A model generated the notes under the pieces. It worked only from the letters and a program-made list of their open reading frames with translations. It did not search any database and was not told the origin of the DNA. The translations under genes were made by a program, and so were the position numbers. From Thalassomonas viridans (GTDB lineage: Bacteria > Pseudomonadota > Gammaproteobacteria > Enterobacterales > Alteromonadaceae), in NCBI RefSeq assembly GCF_000948985.2, contig NZ_CP059733.1:6262001-6326000 (forward strand): 64,000 nt of DNA, written 5' to 3'. Shown piece by piece: positions 41,920 to 49,844 of the stretch. Each line of letters begins with the position of its first letter. Position 1 is the first letter of the stretch.

Positions 41920-42669
41920 ATGAAGTTTGCATTAGTTGATGGAGTTAGAGAAGAGCCTTCCCCTAAAGTCAAAGGTGTATGTCAGTTTTGTGGAAAGCCA
42001 ACAATGTCTAAGTGTGGAACAAAAGTTCGTTGGCATTGGGCGCATACTCACAAAGGTTTATGTGATCCTTGGTGGGACAATGAAAGTCAATGGCATAGAG
42101 ACTGGAAAAGTTATTGGGCAAACGAGTATCAAGAAATTGTCAACTTTGACGACACTGGCGAAAAACACATTGCAGACGTAAAGTTGCCAACTGGTACAGT
42201 AATCGAGTTTCAAAATTCACCCATGTCACAACAGGAACTATAATCACGTGAGCAGTTTTATGGTGATATGATTTGGGTTATGAATGGTCGAAGCCTAGTC
42301 AAAAATATGAAATTAAGGGCTGCATTGCCCGATCCAAATCATGCTTCTATGTTGGATATAGGTGTTCAGAATACAAATCATAAAACCCATTTCATCTATT
42401 TCCATATCTCAGAGTATCGACCTGATGAATTAATTGAAATACATTCATCTGACAAAATAGAGCATTTGATAAAGGATACTCATATGGGTCACTTTTTCTA
42501 TGAATGGAAACGCCCAAAACAAGTTTGGCTTAACGCAACAAAACCTGTTTACCTAGACTTTGGTAAGGGTATTCTATGGCGATTGATGCGTTTTAATGAT
42601 TTTAGTAGCTACTGTATTCAGGCTCACAGAAAAGAAGAGTTTCTCACTAACTTTGGAGCTGTTGTATAA
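41920..42669 (+). pseudogene. CoiA-like protein gene with an in-frame stop
   Basis: Two collinear pieces in one reading frame, separated only by TAA at 42241-42243. The first (MKFALVDGVREEPSP) has the zinc-ribbon-like GVCQFCGKPTMSKCG, HWAHTHKGLCDPWWDNESQWHRDWK and DVKLPTGTVIEFQNSP. After the stop the frame continues SREQFYGDMIWVMNGR, the expected next motif of the competence-protein-CoiA-like nuclease family. One nonsense change therefore explains the split; the second half has an internal ATG but no ribosome site. It could be a recent pseudogene or a sequencing error. GAGGG precedes the ATG at 41920. Confidence 0.8.
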
Positions 42670-42742
42670 GAAAGCAGAAAAGGGCCTCACTAAATTTGAT
42701 TAACTGAAAATCAGAAGGCTTATTGACCGCTTTCAGGATGGG

Positions 42743-42815
42743 GACATCGAAGCTAAGTCTTGTTTTTTGCATTAGCAAATACTTTTATGCACAATTCAAG
42801 ACCTGCCCCTGACGG
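42743..42815. repeat. Interspersed palindromic repeat, copy A
   Basis: ~73-bp element with core TGCATTAGCAAATAC and TTATGCACAATTCAAGACCT, ending CCTGACGG. The outer parts (TCTTG and CAAGAC) are inverted, so the RNA or single strand can fold. Three more copies follow in the window. Confidence 0.8.
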
Positions 42816-42854
42816 ATCAAGATATAATTTGAAGTAAATTTAAAAGGAGTTTAT

Positions 42855-43289
42855 GTGAATCTTAAGCAAATAGATGTAACTGGTTGTCGTTTAGAAGGAG
42901 CAATAACTAAAGAGCTATCACACGCAGGCCCAAAACACCATGCAATTATCCTTGGTGAGCATGAAGATGGGCATGTATATATCGCAGAAAGCATGGATTA
43001 TGGCTATCAAGTATCTACCTATCAAGATTTCCATAATCGTTATTCTCCAAATGGAGAAATAATAGTCTCCTCCAATAGTGGTAAATTTGAAAATATTACT
43101 GTTGCTAAGCGAGCAATTGAAGAAATAAAACAAGGTGGTAAAGGTATTTATAACCTTATAACCAATAACTGCGAATGTTTTGTTAATCGAGCCATGAAAG
43201 ATAAATCATATAGTAATCAAGTTATTAATACAGGACTTGGTATTTTAGCCTTTATTGGCTTGGTATATGTTGTAAAACAAGCGAAGTAA
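42855..43289 (+). CDS. LRAT-like (NlpC/P60-superfamily) protein with C-terminal helix
   Basis: 144 residues from a GTG at 42855 with AAGGAG 5 bp upstream; the overlapping ATG is out of frame and stops at once. The H28/H29 motif GPKHHAIILGEHEDGHVYI and LITNNCECFVNRAM (C106) match the H...NCE(H)F pattern of LRAT and permuted papain-like hydrolases, with the usual His after NCE replaced by Cys. A single transmembrane helix closes the protein (TGLGILAFIGLVYVV). Likely a membrane-tethered acyltransferase or hydrolase. Neighbours: decayed CoiA-like gene and TIR protein. Confidence 0.62.
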   Translation: MNLKQIDVTGCRLEGAITKELSHAGPKHHAIILGEHEDGHVYIAESMDYGYQVSTYQDFHNRYSPNGEIIVSSNSGKFENITVAKRAIEEIKQGGKGIYNLITNNCECFVNRAMKDKSYSNQVINTGLGILAFIGLVYVVKQAK

Positions 43290-43370
43290 TAATCACCATA
43301 CCCGTTGCTAAAATCAGATTCTGCATCTCCCTAATCAAGTGAACATATTTATCAACACAGGAAATAACTA

Positions 43371-44327
43371 ATGAGTAAAGTATTTTTTTCTTACAGTCAT
43401 CGTGATGAAAATATGCGGGATGAACTAGAAGTTCATTTATCCATGTTAAAAAGGCAAGGGTTAATCGAAACATGGCATGATCGAAGAATAGATGCTGGCT
43501 CTGATATTGATAAAAGTATTGCCAAGAGCATGGAAGATGCTGATGTGATTCTTTTGTTAGTCAGTCCATACTTTTTAGCTTCAAACTACTGTTATGAAAT
43601 TGAAATGGAAAGGGCCCTAAATCGACATCAAGCTAAATCAGCAACAGTCATTCCTATCATTTTGGAACCTTGCGACTGGATGGATGCTCCTTTTGGTAAG
43701 CTAATGGCAACGCCAACTGATGGTAAACCAATTTCAAAATTCTCTAATATTCATGAAGCTTTTCTTGATGTAGTTACATCTATTAAGCGTGTCATAAAAA
43801 ATAAAAATAACGAAAGGCCGCACCATGAAAATACAGTTACAACTAAACAAGAGGATACAACCCCAACGACTGTAAAAAGAAGCAGTAACCTTCGATTAAA
43901 AAAATCTTTCTCCGACTTAGATAAAGACAACTTTCAAAAAGAAGGTTTTGTTTATATGCGTAATTATTTCGAAGAAAGCTTAAAAGAATTAAGAAATAGA
44001 AACTCATTCATAAACTTTTCCATATCTGATAGTTCTAATGAATGCTTCTCAGTTGTTGTTTATGTTAATGGTGATGAACGCTCAAGCTGTACCATACGAA
44101 TTGGTGCCATGAATCGTTTTATAAATGGTATAACGTACTCAAATACTAAAAATGGCTCTGAAAACAGTTTTAATGAACAATTAACTGTAGATAACGATGG
44201 ATATAGCTTGTTCTTTAAGTCATTAGGTATGAGCTATCACTTTACTTCAAATAAGCAAGCCTCTGAACTATCTGCCGAAGGAGCCGCAGAGCTTTACTGG
44301 ACTATGCTTATAACCCCACTGCAATAG
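43371..44327 (+). CDS. TIR-domain protein, putative NADase effector
   Basis: 318 residues. Residues ~3-140 are a bacterial TIR_2 domain: VFFSYSHRDENMRDELEVHL, ETWHDRRIDAGSDID, ADVILLLVSPYFLASNYCYE, IPIILEPCDWMDAPF. Glu76 or Glu78 in the YCYEIEME helix is the likely catalytic residue of TIR NADases. A charged linker follows, then a C-terminal domain (~175-318; KLKKSF-like start, FEESLKELRNRN, VVVYVNGDERSSCTIRI) that I do not recognise and that may sense the trigger. Bacterial TIR proteins commonly serve in antiphage defence. The small gene 10 bp downstream is probably cotranscribed. Confidence 0.83.
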   Translation: MSKVFFSYSHRDENMRDELEVHLSMLKRQGLIETWHDRRIDAGSDIDKSIAKSMEDADVILLLVSPYFLASNYCYEIEMERALNRHQAKSATVIPIILEPCDWMDAPFGKLMATPTDGKPISKFSNIHEAFLDVVTSIKRVIKNKNNERPHHENTVTTKQEDTTPTTVKRSSNLRLKKSFSDLDKDNFQKEGFVYMRNYFEESLKELRNRNSFINFSISDSSNECFSVVVYVNGDERSSCTIRIGAMNRFINGITYSNTKNGSENSFNEQLTVDNDGYSLFFKSLGMSYHFTSNKQASELSAEGAAELYWTMLITPLQ

Positions 44328-44337
44328 AGGACAAACG

Positions 44338-44550
44338 ATGAAAATCAAAGAAATTATAAAAAAGTTTATAATTGAAAATCCATCATCTCTAAGTGGTTCG
44401 ATAAAGGAAGCGGAAATAATTAAGGAAGAAGGGGAATTTTATTGGCTCATTTCCACTGGAAAATACAAAAAATCTGGATCATATCCAACACTAGAAGAGG
44501 CTGAAAATAGCATGCATACTTTTTTAAAAGAGCAGGACATCAATTGGTAG
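44338..44550 (+). CDS. 70-residue partner of the TIR protein
   Basis: Small, charged alpha/beta protein (IKKFIIENPSSLSGSIKEAE, EGEFYWLISTGKYKKSG, LEEAENSMHTFL). No domain recognised. It starts 10 bp after the TIR stop with AGAGGAC upstream, so the two probably form an operon. It might be a regulator or antidote of the TIR enzyme; there is no direct evidence. Confidence 0.6.
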   Translation: MKIKEIIKKFIIENPSSLSGSIKEAEIIKEEGEFYWLISTGKYKKSGSYPTLEEAENSMHTFLKEQDINW

Positions 44551-44584
44551 TCGCCATATGCCCGACTAACAACAGAACAAGCAC

Positions 44585-44650
44585 AACATCGAGGTCAGGT
44601 CTTGTTTTTTACATTAGCAAATACCTTCATGCACAATTCAAGACCTGACC
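44585..44650. repeat. Interspersed palindromic repeat, copy B
   Basis: The most symmetrical copy: GGTCAGGTCTTG at the left is the exact inverse of CAAGACCTGACC at the right, around ACATTAGCAAATACC and CATGCACAATT. Confidence 0.82.
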
Positions 44651-44683
44651 TAACAAATCCTGGTTGATAGGCTAAAGATATAA

Positions 44684-44899
44684 ATGTTCAAAAGAGCAAC
44701 AAAAACAAAAAGCTATCTATCGCTAGTTTTAAAATTGTTCCTGATACCTTTCGCAATATTATTGATAATCAATTATTTTGATGATGAACCCGCAACATTG
44801 GGCGATATAATTGCAATGTCTATCGGGATCGGTTTAGGTTTATTACTTTGTCATTGGATAGATATGACCATCAAGAAAAGCAATAAAGATGCCTCATGA
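44684..44899 (+). CDS. Small two-helix membrane protein
   Basis: 71 residues with helices at ~15-30 (LVLKLFLIPFAILLII) and ~42-58 (IIAMSIGIGLGLLLCHW) and a lysine-rich tail. Flanked on both sides by copies of the palindromic repeat. No family recognised. Its last codons lie in a terminator hairpin. Confidence 0.55.
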   Translation: MFKRATKTKSYLSLVLKLFLIPFAILLIINYFDDEPATLGDIIAMSIGIGLGLLLCHWIDMTIKKSNKDAS

Positions 44900-44911
44900 G
44901 GCATCTTTATT
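44882..44911 (+). terminator. Palindromic terminator-like hairpin at the end of a small gene
   Basis: A perfect 30-bp palindrome centred on TCATGA with arms AATAAAGATGCC and GGCATCTTTATT. It overlaps the stop codon of the preceding gene. The T-run is short. Confidence 0.6.
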
Positions 44912-44937
44912 GACCTCCCCCTTCACTATAATGATAT

Positions 44938-45005
44938 CGGGGTCGGCCTTGCTTTTTGCATTAGCAAATACTCTTATGCACGATTTAAGACCTGACCCTG
45001 ACGGC
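44938..45005. repeat. Interspersed palindromic repeat, copy C
   Basis: Same core (TTTGCATTAGCAAATACT, TTATGCAC, AAGACCTGACC, CCTGACGG) with a few substitutions. It lies only 290 bp from copy B, so the gene between them is a repeat-flanked cassette. Confidence 0.8.
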
Positions 45006-45146
45006 ATTCTTGCGCTCATTATGATATCGGCTGAATAAGATCTAAACAGTAAAGAGCAACACGCTCTAGATTCATTATCTCCCCCTGACTATACTGAACA
45101 AAGAACAGACAAGGCATACCTCTACTCAGCTTGAAAAGGATTTTAA

Positions 45147-46142
45147 ATGAGTGAAATTATCCTCACTAACCAGTTATTAAGCCGTCAAAGCTTTAAAGAA
45201 CAGTGCGGCATAGAACTGAGCCAGCTTAAGGATATCCATGGCCGCACACCAGAATTTGCCATAGGCAATACTCCCTACTTATTGGAATCCCTCTCACCAG
45301 GTAATAACCAGCCAGACATTGAAGGGTTGAGCGCCCTGAACCAGCTCGCTCCCATGTATATTTCCAGGGATCTCACTAATCTTTCCCTGTCTTTTGGTAG
45401 TGATAATGTCCTCGCATTGACACAAATCAGAAATAAATTACACGAAGCGAATGTCGGCCTGACCGGCGCTTCTACCAGCTTTTATGGCAACCGGGTAAGC
45501 GGTTTTATTAAAGCGGTGCAAGAATACCAAAGCTCCTTAATGCAATTTAGAGAAGCTATAGAAGCTAGATCTCCCCATAAGCTAGCGGCAGAGCAAAAGC
45601 TCAATCACGCTTATAAAGAACTACAAAGCAAGTTTCAGTATGAAATGGAGGCTGTAACCGCCCAGATGAAGTCACGGCGCGGCAGTGCACTCAGCAACAT
45701 AGAAAGAGGCAAAAATATTGCCAGAAGCAGCCGCAACGTCACCAAATTGGATGTTACCAGCCAGGCACAGACCAGCCAGTTGGCTCAGTTCGCCAAATAT
45801 GCCAAGTTTTTGGGTAACGGCCTGGCGGTAATCGACTTTACCAGCCGAATAGGGAATATTCACAATACCCAAAAGGCAGGAGGCAACTGGCACCGGCAGT
45901 TATTCATTGAATCAAGTGGATTTGCAGCAAGTGCAGCTATAGGCACGGGCTTTTTAAAGGCTGGTACTTATGGTCTTAGTTTATTAATGGTATCGACCCC
46001 TCTAGGCTGGGCCGGTTTTGTTATCGGTGGTGCTCTTGTTGTCGGCGCCACTGCAGGGGCATCAATGACTGCCAATAATATTATTACAAAGGATGCAGGT
46101 GGTATTTACGATTCACTCATGCGTTGGATTACTTCATCATGA
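45147..46142 (+). CDS. Pore-former-like effector candidate
   Basis: 331 residues, no signal peptide. Residues ~1-75 are a small N-terminal domain (ILTNQLLSRQSFKEQCGIEL). Residues 80-230 are helical, coiled-coil-like and rich in A, Q, K and S. A Gly/Ala-rich hydrophobic segment lies at ~256-310 (GFAASAAIGTGFLKAGTYGL, STPLGWAGFVIGGALVVGA), with helix-hairpin and glycine-zipper character. This is the layout of membrane-inserting toxins delivered by type VI or other contact systems. The stop overlaps the start of a membrane protein (ATGA), as effector-immunity pairs do. No known family recognised; function is inferred. Confidence 0.62.
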   Translation: MSEIILTNQLLSRQSFKEQCGIELSQLKDIHGRTPEFAIGNTPYLLESLSPGNNQPDIEGLSALNQLAPMYISRDLTNLSLSFGSDNVLALTQIRNKLHEANVGLTGASTSFYGNRVSGFIKAVQEYQSSLMQFREAIEARSPHKLAAEQKLNHAYKELQSKFQYEMEAVTAQMKSRRGSALSNIERGKNIARSSRNVTKLDVTSQAQTSQLAQFAKYAKFLGNGLAVIDFTSRIGNIHNTQKAGGNWHRQLFIESSGFAASAAIGTGFLKAGTYGLSLLMVSTPLGWAGFVIGGALVVGATAGASMTANNIITKDAGGIYDSLMRWITSS

Positions 46143-46513
46143 CAGATAGACAAATACTTGTAGCCTTTATTATTTTGATGAGTGTAATCACCGGAATATT
46201 CTTTGTGTTGTTTGGTCAAATAACGGTAAAGAAGCTTAGAAAAAATCCAAAAACCAAAGATGTTCTTGGCCTGGAATTTATGAGTGGCTGGGACATTCTT
46301 AACGCGGCACAGGCTTTGGCTATGCCAAAACGCTGGAGTAAAAAATTAGAAAAAAGCCCTCTTTCCTCTATCAATGCTAATTCAACTTTATTATTTGAAA
46401 ACACTAATAAGTTTGACCGGATGTTAGCTGTTACCTTTTACTGGTTATGGATGTTTACTGGACTTTCGGGCGTGTTATTAGTGCTTTTGAATACTTTTGG
46501 TTTTTTTGATTGA
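46139..46513 (+). CDS. Membrane protein, candidate immunity for the preceding effector
   Basis: 124 residues from the ATG at 46139 (MTDRQILVAFIILMSVITG). Helix 1 at ~6-27, a basic cytoplasmic middle (KKLRKNPKTKDVLGLEFMSG), helix 2 near the C-terminus (TFYWLWMFTGLSGVLLVLL). Start and stop of the two genes share four bases. An inner-membrane immunity protein would fit a pore-forming effector. Confidence 0.6.
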   Translation: MTDRQILVAFIILMSVITGIFFVLFGQITVKKLRKNPKTKDVLGLEFMSGWDILNAAQALAMPKRWSKKLEKSPLSSINANSTLLFENTNKFDRMLAVTFYWLWMFTGLSGVLLVLLNTFGFFD

Positions 46514-46674
46514 AGCATAGACACCGGGGTCACCCATTAGAGTTCTCCGGTCAAGTAGGCATGACGGCACTGGAAACATTCACTTACGATAAAAACCCGC
46601 AAACACTCAGCAAGCTGGAGCAAGCCGATATCCTGACCCGTATCCCACTCAACAGTTCCAAGGGTGAACCATGA
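46510..46674 (+). pseudogene. Remnant of an effector C-terminus
   Basis: A frame without an upstream start runs to TGA at 46672-46674 and reads ...GHPLEFSGQVG then MTALETFTYDKNPQTL and ADILTRIPLNSSKGEP. Its stop overlaps the ATG of the following gene (ATGA), the same coupling seen in the preceding pair. I read it as the last ~54 codons of a lost effector; a free-standing 37-residue ORF from the ATG at 46561 is the alternative. Confidence 0.5.
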
Positions 46675-47165
46675 GACAATTTGCCGAAATAGATCCATTA
46701 ACAATCGCCAATGACGCGCGGTTAGTGGCGAGTATTGCCGATAGTACGGATCATGAAACAACCTGGTATTTCCTTATAGATGGTGATCACTTAATTATTT
46801 CAGATATTGCCTTTAGAACAAAAAGAAACAAGTGGCTGCACTACCAAATTGAATTTCCCAAACGGGGCTTGCTCTGGTATCTGGATACACTGCAAAATAA
46901 ATTCTTTAAAACCGAAGCGGAAGGCGGATTGCCCAAAGGAAAATTCCACGACAAAACCGTGATTGATGGCGAGCGGCTCAAACTAGGCCGCGCCTTCAAT
47001 GCTGATGACAAAGGCGATGGCGGTTACTCCTTTGTCACCCTAGATAGAAAAGAATCCTACGGCGCAGCTAAAGAATACACCTTTACTGATAAATTTCTGT
47101 TTGAAAACGGCTTAATACAAGTATTGCAGGACATTGCAACCAAAATTCGGGCAGGCCAACTGTAA
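46671..47165 (+). CDS. Orphan immunity-like protein
   Basis: 164 residues, soluble, no signal peptide. Motifs: ATIADSTDHE-like start (ARLVASIADSTDHETTWYFLI), FPKRGLLWYLDTLQNKFFK, KLGRAFNADDKGDGGYSF, and a helical end (LFENGLIQVLQDIATKI). No family recognised. Because it directly overlaps the remnant of an upstream coding region, it is probably the immunity gene of a toxin that has been lost. Confidence 0.55.
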   Translation: MRQFAEIDPLTIANDARLVASIADSTDHETTWYFLIDGDHLIISDIAFRTKRNKWLHYQIEFPKRGLLWYLDTLQNKFFKTEAEGGLPKGKFHDKTVIDGERLKLGRAFNADDKGDGGYSFVTLDRKESYGAAKEYTFTDKFLFENGLIQVLQDIATKIRAGQL

Positions 47166-47223
47166 AAGCCCACTATCCAGCATTGCCTGCTGCAACCATG
47201 TTTAAAAGCTTTATATAACATCC

Positions 47224-47282
47224 TTAACTAAATTGAAAGCAGTGAACATTGCAGATAACGCCGGCCAGTGAATATGGCCTAC
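47224..47282. repeat. 59-bp repeat, copy 1
   Basis: Shares TTAACTAAATTGAAAGCAGT, GAACATTG, GATAACGCCGGCC and GTGAATATGGCCTAC with 53835-53893; only three or so bases differ. It contains GGCC-centred inverted parts. It follows the orphan immunity gene. Confidence 0.8.
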
Positions 47283-47418
47283 TAGCCCTGACGGATCCAT
47301 TACCTGAATTTTAAAATTGCCCAAAAATTCCTGCCCGGCAGAAAAACCCAGTCTTCACTCAAGGCATACGTATTCAAGCATTCAAGCCCTAACCCCATAT
47401 TTACACCCAATCCGTTAT

Positions 47419-47455
47419 TATGGTAAAAACGGATGAGCAATATGGTAAAAACGGA
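47419..47455. promoter_or_regulatory. Direct repeats upstream of the CadC-like regulator
   Basis: TATGGTAAAAACGGA occurs at 47419-47433 and 47441-47455, exactly 22 bp apart (two helical turns), 28-64 bp before the regulator's TTG start. OmpR/PhoB-type winged helices bind direct repeats, so this could be an autoregulatory site. The half-site spacing is longer than the usual 10-11 bp. Confidence 0.5.
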
Positions 47456-47482
47456 CGAACCAAATGCGACAAGGAGTGATTA

Positions 47483-49642
47483 TTGGAACTAGACCATAAA
47501 ATTAAAGGATACAGATTTAATAACTGGTACCTCGATTGTGCGACTCAAACACTAACAACCCCCGAGCACGAGCAACTAACTTTAACGCCTAAACTATATC
47601 AGTTTCTGCATTATTTTCTGCAACACCCGCAACAACTACAGTCAATTTCAACATTGAAACAAAACGTATGGTTAGATAATACCTTGCCCGATGCCCTGGT
47701 TTATCAATCCGTTATGTCGTTACGTAAAATGCTTAGTGTTAACGACACACCTCAGGTATTTCTCACGACCTTATCAAAACGGGGTTATATCTGGAATATT
47801 ACCCCTACAGAGGTATTTTTCGAAGAACATCAGTCGCCATTATCTGCTATTGCACCTTATTCTCTTTTTTTCTTTATTGTCGTGCTGACGCTCGCCTTAA
47901 TCTCTTTTTTGCTGCCAAAAGAGTCCGAAAAACAAGTCATTATTTTGCAACAGCAAAAGATGCCTCAGCAGCATAAGGAAATGCTGACACAGATAGCCGC
48001 CGGGCTCACAAGTAATTACCAGCGACATTATTATCAATACCTGAGTGCAGAGCTGTTGCAACAGAAGATCCGTGACCGGGAGTTTAGTCACCAGCAATAC
48101 CTGCTGATCGCGCTTGAACACCCAAAAATTACCGCACTGCTGATTCATGGTTTAACCGGCCGTATTGTACAGATATACGATGACAACACGCTAAAGCAAA
48201 TGGATAAGTTACCGTCACTGGAACAAATAAAGGTGACGACTCAAGCCCTTAATAGCGAAAAAGCCGACGATGAAAAAGCACCGTATCAAGCAGAAATACA
48301 TCAAAGCTTGTCCCGCTTTTATAGTGACTTTATGCACAGCCAACAAGCATCAGTTACGCAGTTAACCCGTATTAAACATTCACTACGTAACAATAACAGC
48401 ATAGAAAAAACACAGAAAAATTCAGCACTTATTTTATTAGATACCATTACCCTGTATTATCAACTCCAACCCCTTGATAGCAGCCAAGTGATTAAACAAC
48501 TCAACCGGCAGTTATTGCAAAACAGCCATATACCTGAGCTGCAAGAGTCTATCCTGATCTTGCTATTAGAACATGAGCTGTTTCCCTGGATCCGTTTGCC
48601 GCTCGCACAAAAGGGGATAAACAGGGCCAGTTATTGGTCAGGTTTACAACATTGGATGCAGGCCGATTATCAGCAGGCCAAAAAACACTTCCTACAAGCC
48701 GTTGAAAAACAACACTTTCCTGATGCGATGCTGTTTTTATTGTTTACGCAGAAGTTACCCCAGCAGTATTTGGTAAACGATAAGGCATTCACCTTAGCGC
48801 ACAGTTATCAGGATATTCCCTATATTGCCTACATTACCGGGATAATGCTGGTGGAAAAAAAAGCCCTGCCGGAGTTGGGTAAATTTTATTCGTCATTGTT
48901 TACCCGTCAGGGTTGTGATCACCCGGCAACACTGCATCTTGCCATGTTAAATGGACAATATGGCAATTTCGACTGGCTCGATAGCTGGATGATGAACAGC
49001 CCACGGCTCAGCCAAAACTATTGGTCGGACAAATTTAATACCCTGCTTTTTAGTGCCTTATACGACGATAAACAACAAAATTTTTTAACAGAAATAAGTG
49101 CAACCATTCGCCTGCTTGAACAAAAACAAAATGATGCCGATTTGCTCGATAACCTTTATTTAATGCAGGCGCAAATTTACATACTCCAAAAACAATACCA
49201 AAAAGGCTTAGCGATACTGTCAGGATTACATTACTTTGAAGATCATCATTTTTACGTTTTTTCTTCGGTGAAACTCGCCGCCTATCAGGCGCTCGCCTAT
49301 CTTGAAACGAACGAGCCGAACAAAGCCATGGCCCTGGTGAGAAAGGCACTGCAAAAAATGCAGTTATCCCAACAGGCTTCTATGCCCGACGCCTTCGAGA
49401 GTTTTTACATCGCGGTATTATATGGTATGTCCGGCAGGTTTGACTTGTCTGAGCGTTACCTGATTTCTGCCTTAAACGAACATAAAGCCATTGCCTATAA
49501 AATTAAGGAGAGCCCTTTTGTAGATTTTTTAATGATTAACGGTAAGCCTGAAACCATCATTAATAATATTGAAACCGAGAGAACAAGATGGCTAAATGCA
49601 TTAAATGATCTCAATAGCCAGCTAAAACAGATTTGTATTTAG
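47483..49642 (+). CDS. CadC/ToxR-like membrane transcription regulator
   Basis: 719 residues from TTG at 47483 with AAGGAG 6 bp upstream. Residues ~10-110 are an OmpR/PhoB-type winged helix (LTLTPKLYQFLHYFLQHPQQ, VWLDNTLPDALVYQSVMSLR, LTTLSKRGYIWNI). One transmembrane helix at ~127-147 (YSLFFFIVVLTLALISFLL). A long periplasmic, helical, TPR-like domain follows (~150-719; QADYQQAKKHFLQAV, MQAQIYILQKQYQKGLAIL). This is the one-component CadC/ToxR architecture, which senses a periplasmic signal. It is convergent with the FG-GAP exoprotein gene. The target genes are unknown. Confidence 0.85.
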   Translation: MELDHKIKGYRFNNWYLDCATQTLTTPEHEQLTLTPKLYQFLHYFLQHPQQLQSISTLKQNVWLDNTLPDALVYQSVMSLRKMLSVNDTPQVFLTTLSKRGYIWNITPTEVFFEEHQSPLSAIAPYSLFFFIVVLTLALISFLLPKESEKQVIILQQQKMPQQHKEMLTQIAAGLTSNYQRHYYQYLSAELLQQKIRDREFSHQQYLLIALEHPKITALLIHGLTGRIVQIYDDNTLKQMDKLPSLEQIKVTTQALNSEKADDEKAPYQAEIHQSLSRFYSDFMHSQQASVTQLTRIKHSLRNNNSIEKTQKNSALILLDTITLYYQLQPLDSSQVIKQLNRQLLQNSHIPELQESILILLLEHELFPWIRLPLAQKGINRASYWSGLQHWMQADYQQAKKHFLQAVEKQHFPDAMLFLLFTQKLPQQYLVNDKAFTLAHSYQDIPYIAYITGIMLVEKKALPELGKFYSSLFTRQGCDHPATLHLAMLNGQYGNFDWLDSWMMNSPRLSQNYWSDKFNTLLFSALYDDKQQNFLTEISATIRLLEQKQNDADLLDNLYLMQAQIYILQKQYQKGLAILSGLHYFEDHHFYVFSSVKLAAYQALAYLETNEPNKAMALVRKALQKMQLSQQASMPDAFESFYIAVLYGMSGRFDLSERYLISALNEHKAIAYKIKESPFVDFLMINGKPETIINNIETERTRWLNALNDLNSQLKQICI

Positions 49643-49793
49643 CTGGCGCCTGATGATCAATTTTTCAGGTAAAACCCGGGAAGGAAATAAACTGGCCCTA
49701 AAGCTTTCACCGCTATAGTTGCGATAATGGTTTCGTTGCCCAGTTTTCATAACGACAAGGGGAAAACCCGCACCTTAGATTTCCTGCCCGGGG

Positions 49794-49826
49794 CAATATT
49801 GAGTCTGTCACTAAGACTCAATATTG
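49794..49826. terminator. Bidirectional terminator between regulator and FG-GAP gene
   Basis: CAATATTGAGTCT and AGACTCAATATTG form a perfect 13-bp stem around GTCACTA between two convergent genes. It lacks a long T-run. Confidence 0.75.
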
Positions 49827-49844
49827 TTCATTACCTGATGGCCA

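Noticed and set aside
44585..45005. Repeats as integron attC sites
   Set aside because: Cassette-like spacing suggested it, and ACCTAAC after copy B looks like RYYYAAC, but the partner core GTTRRRY is missing and the other copies lack the motif. No integrase is present.
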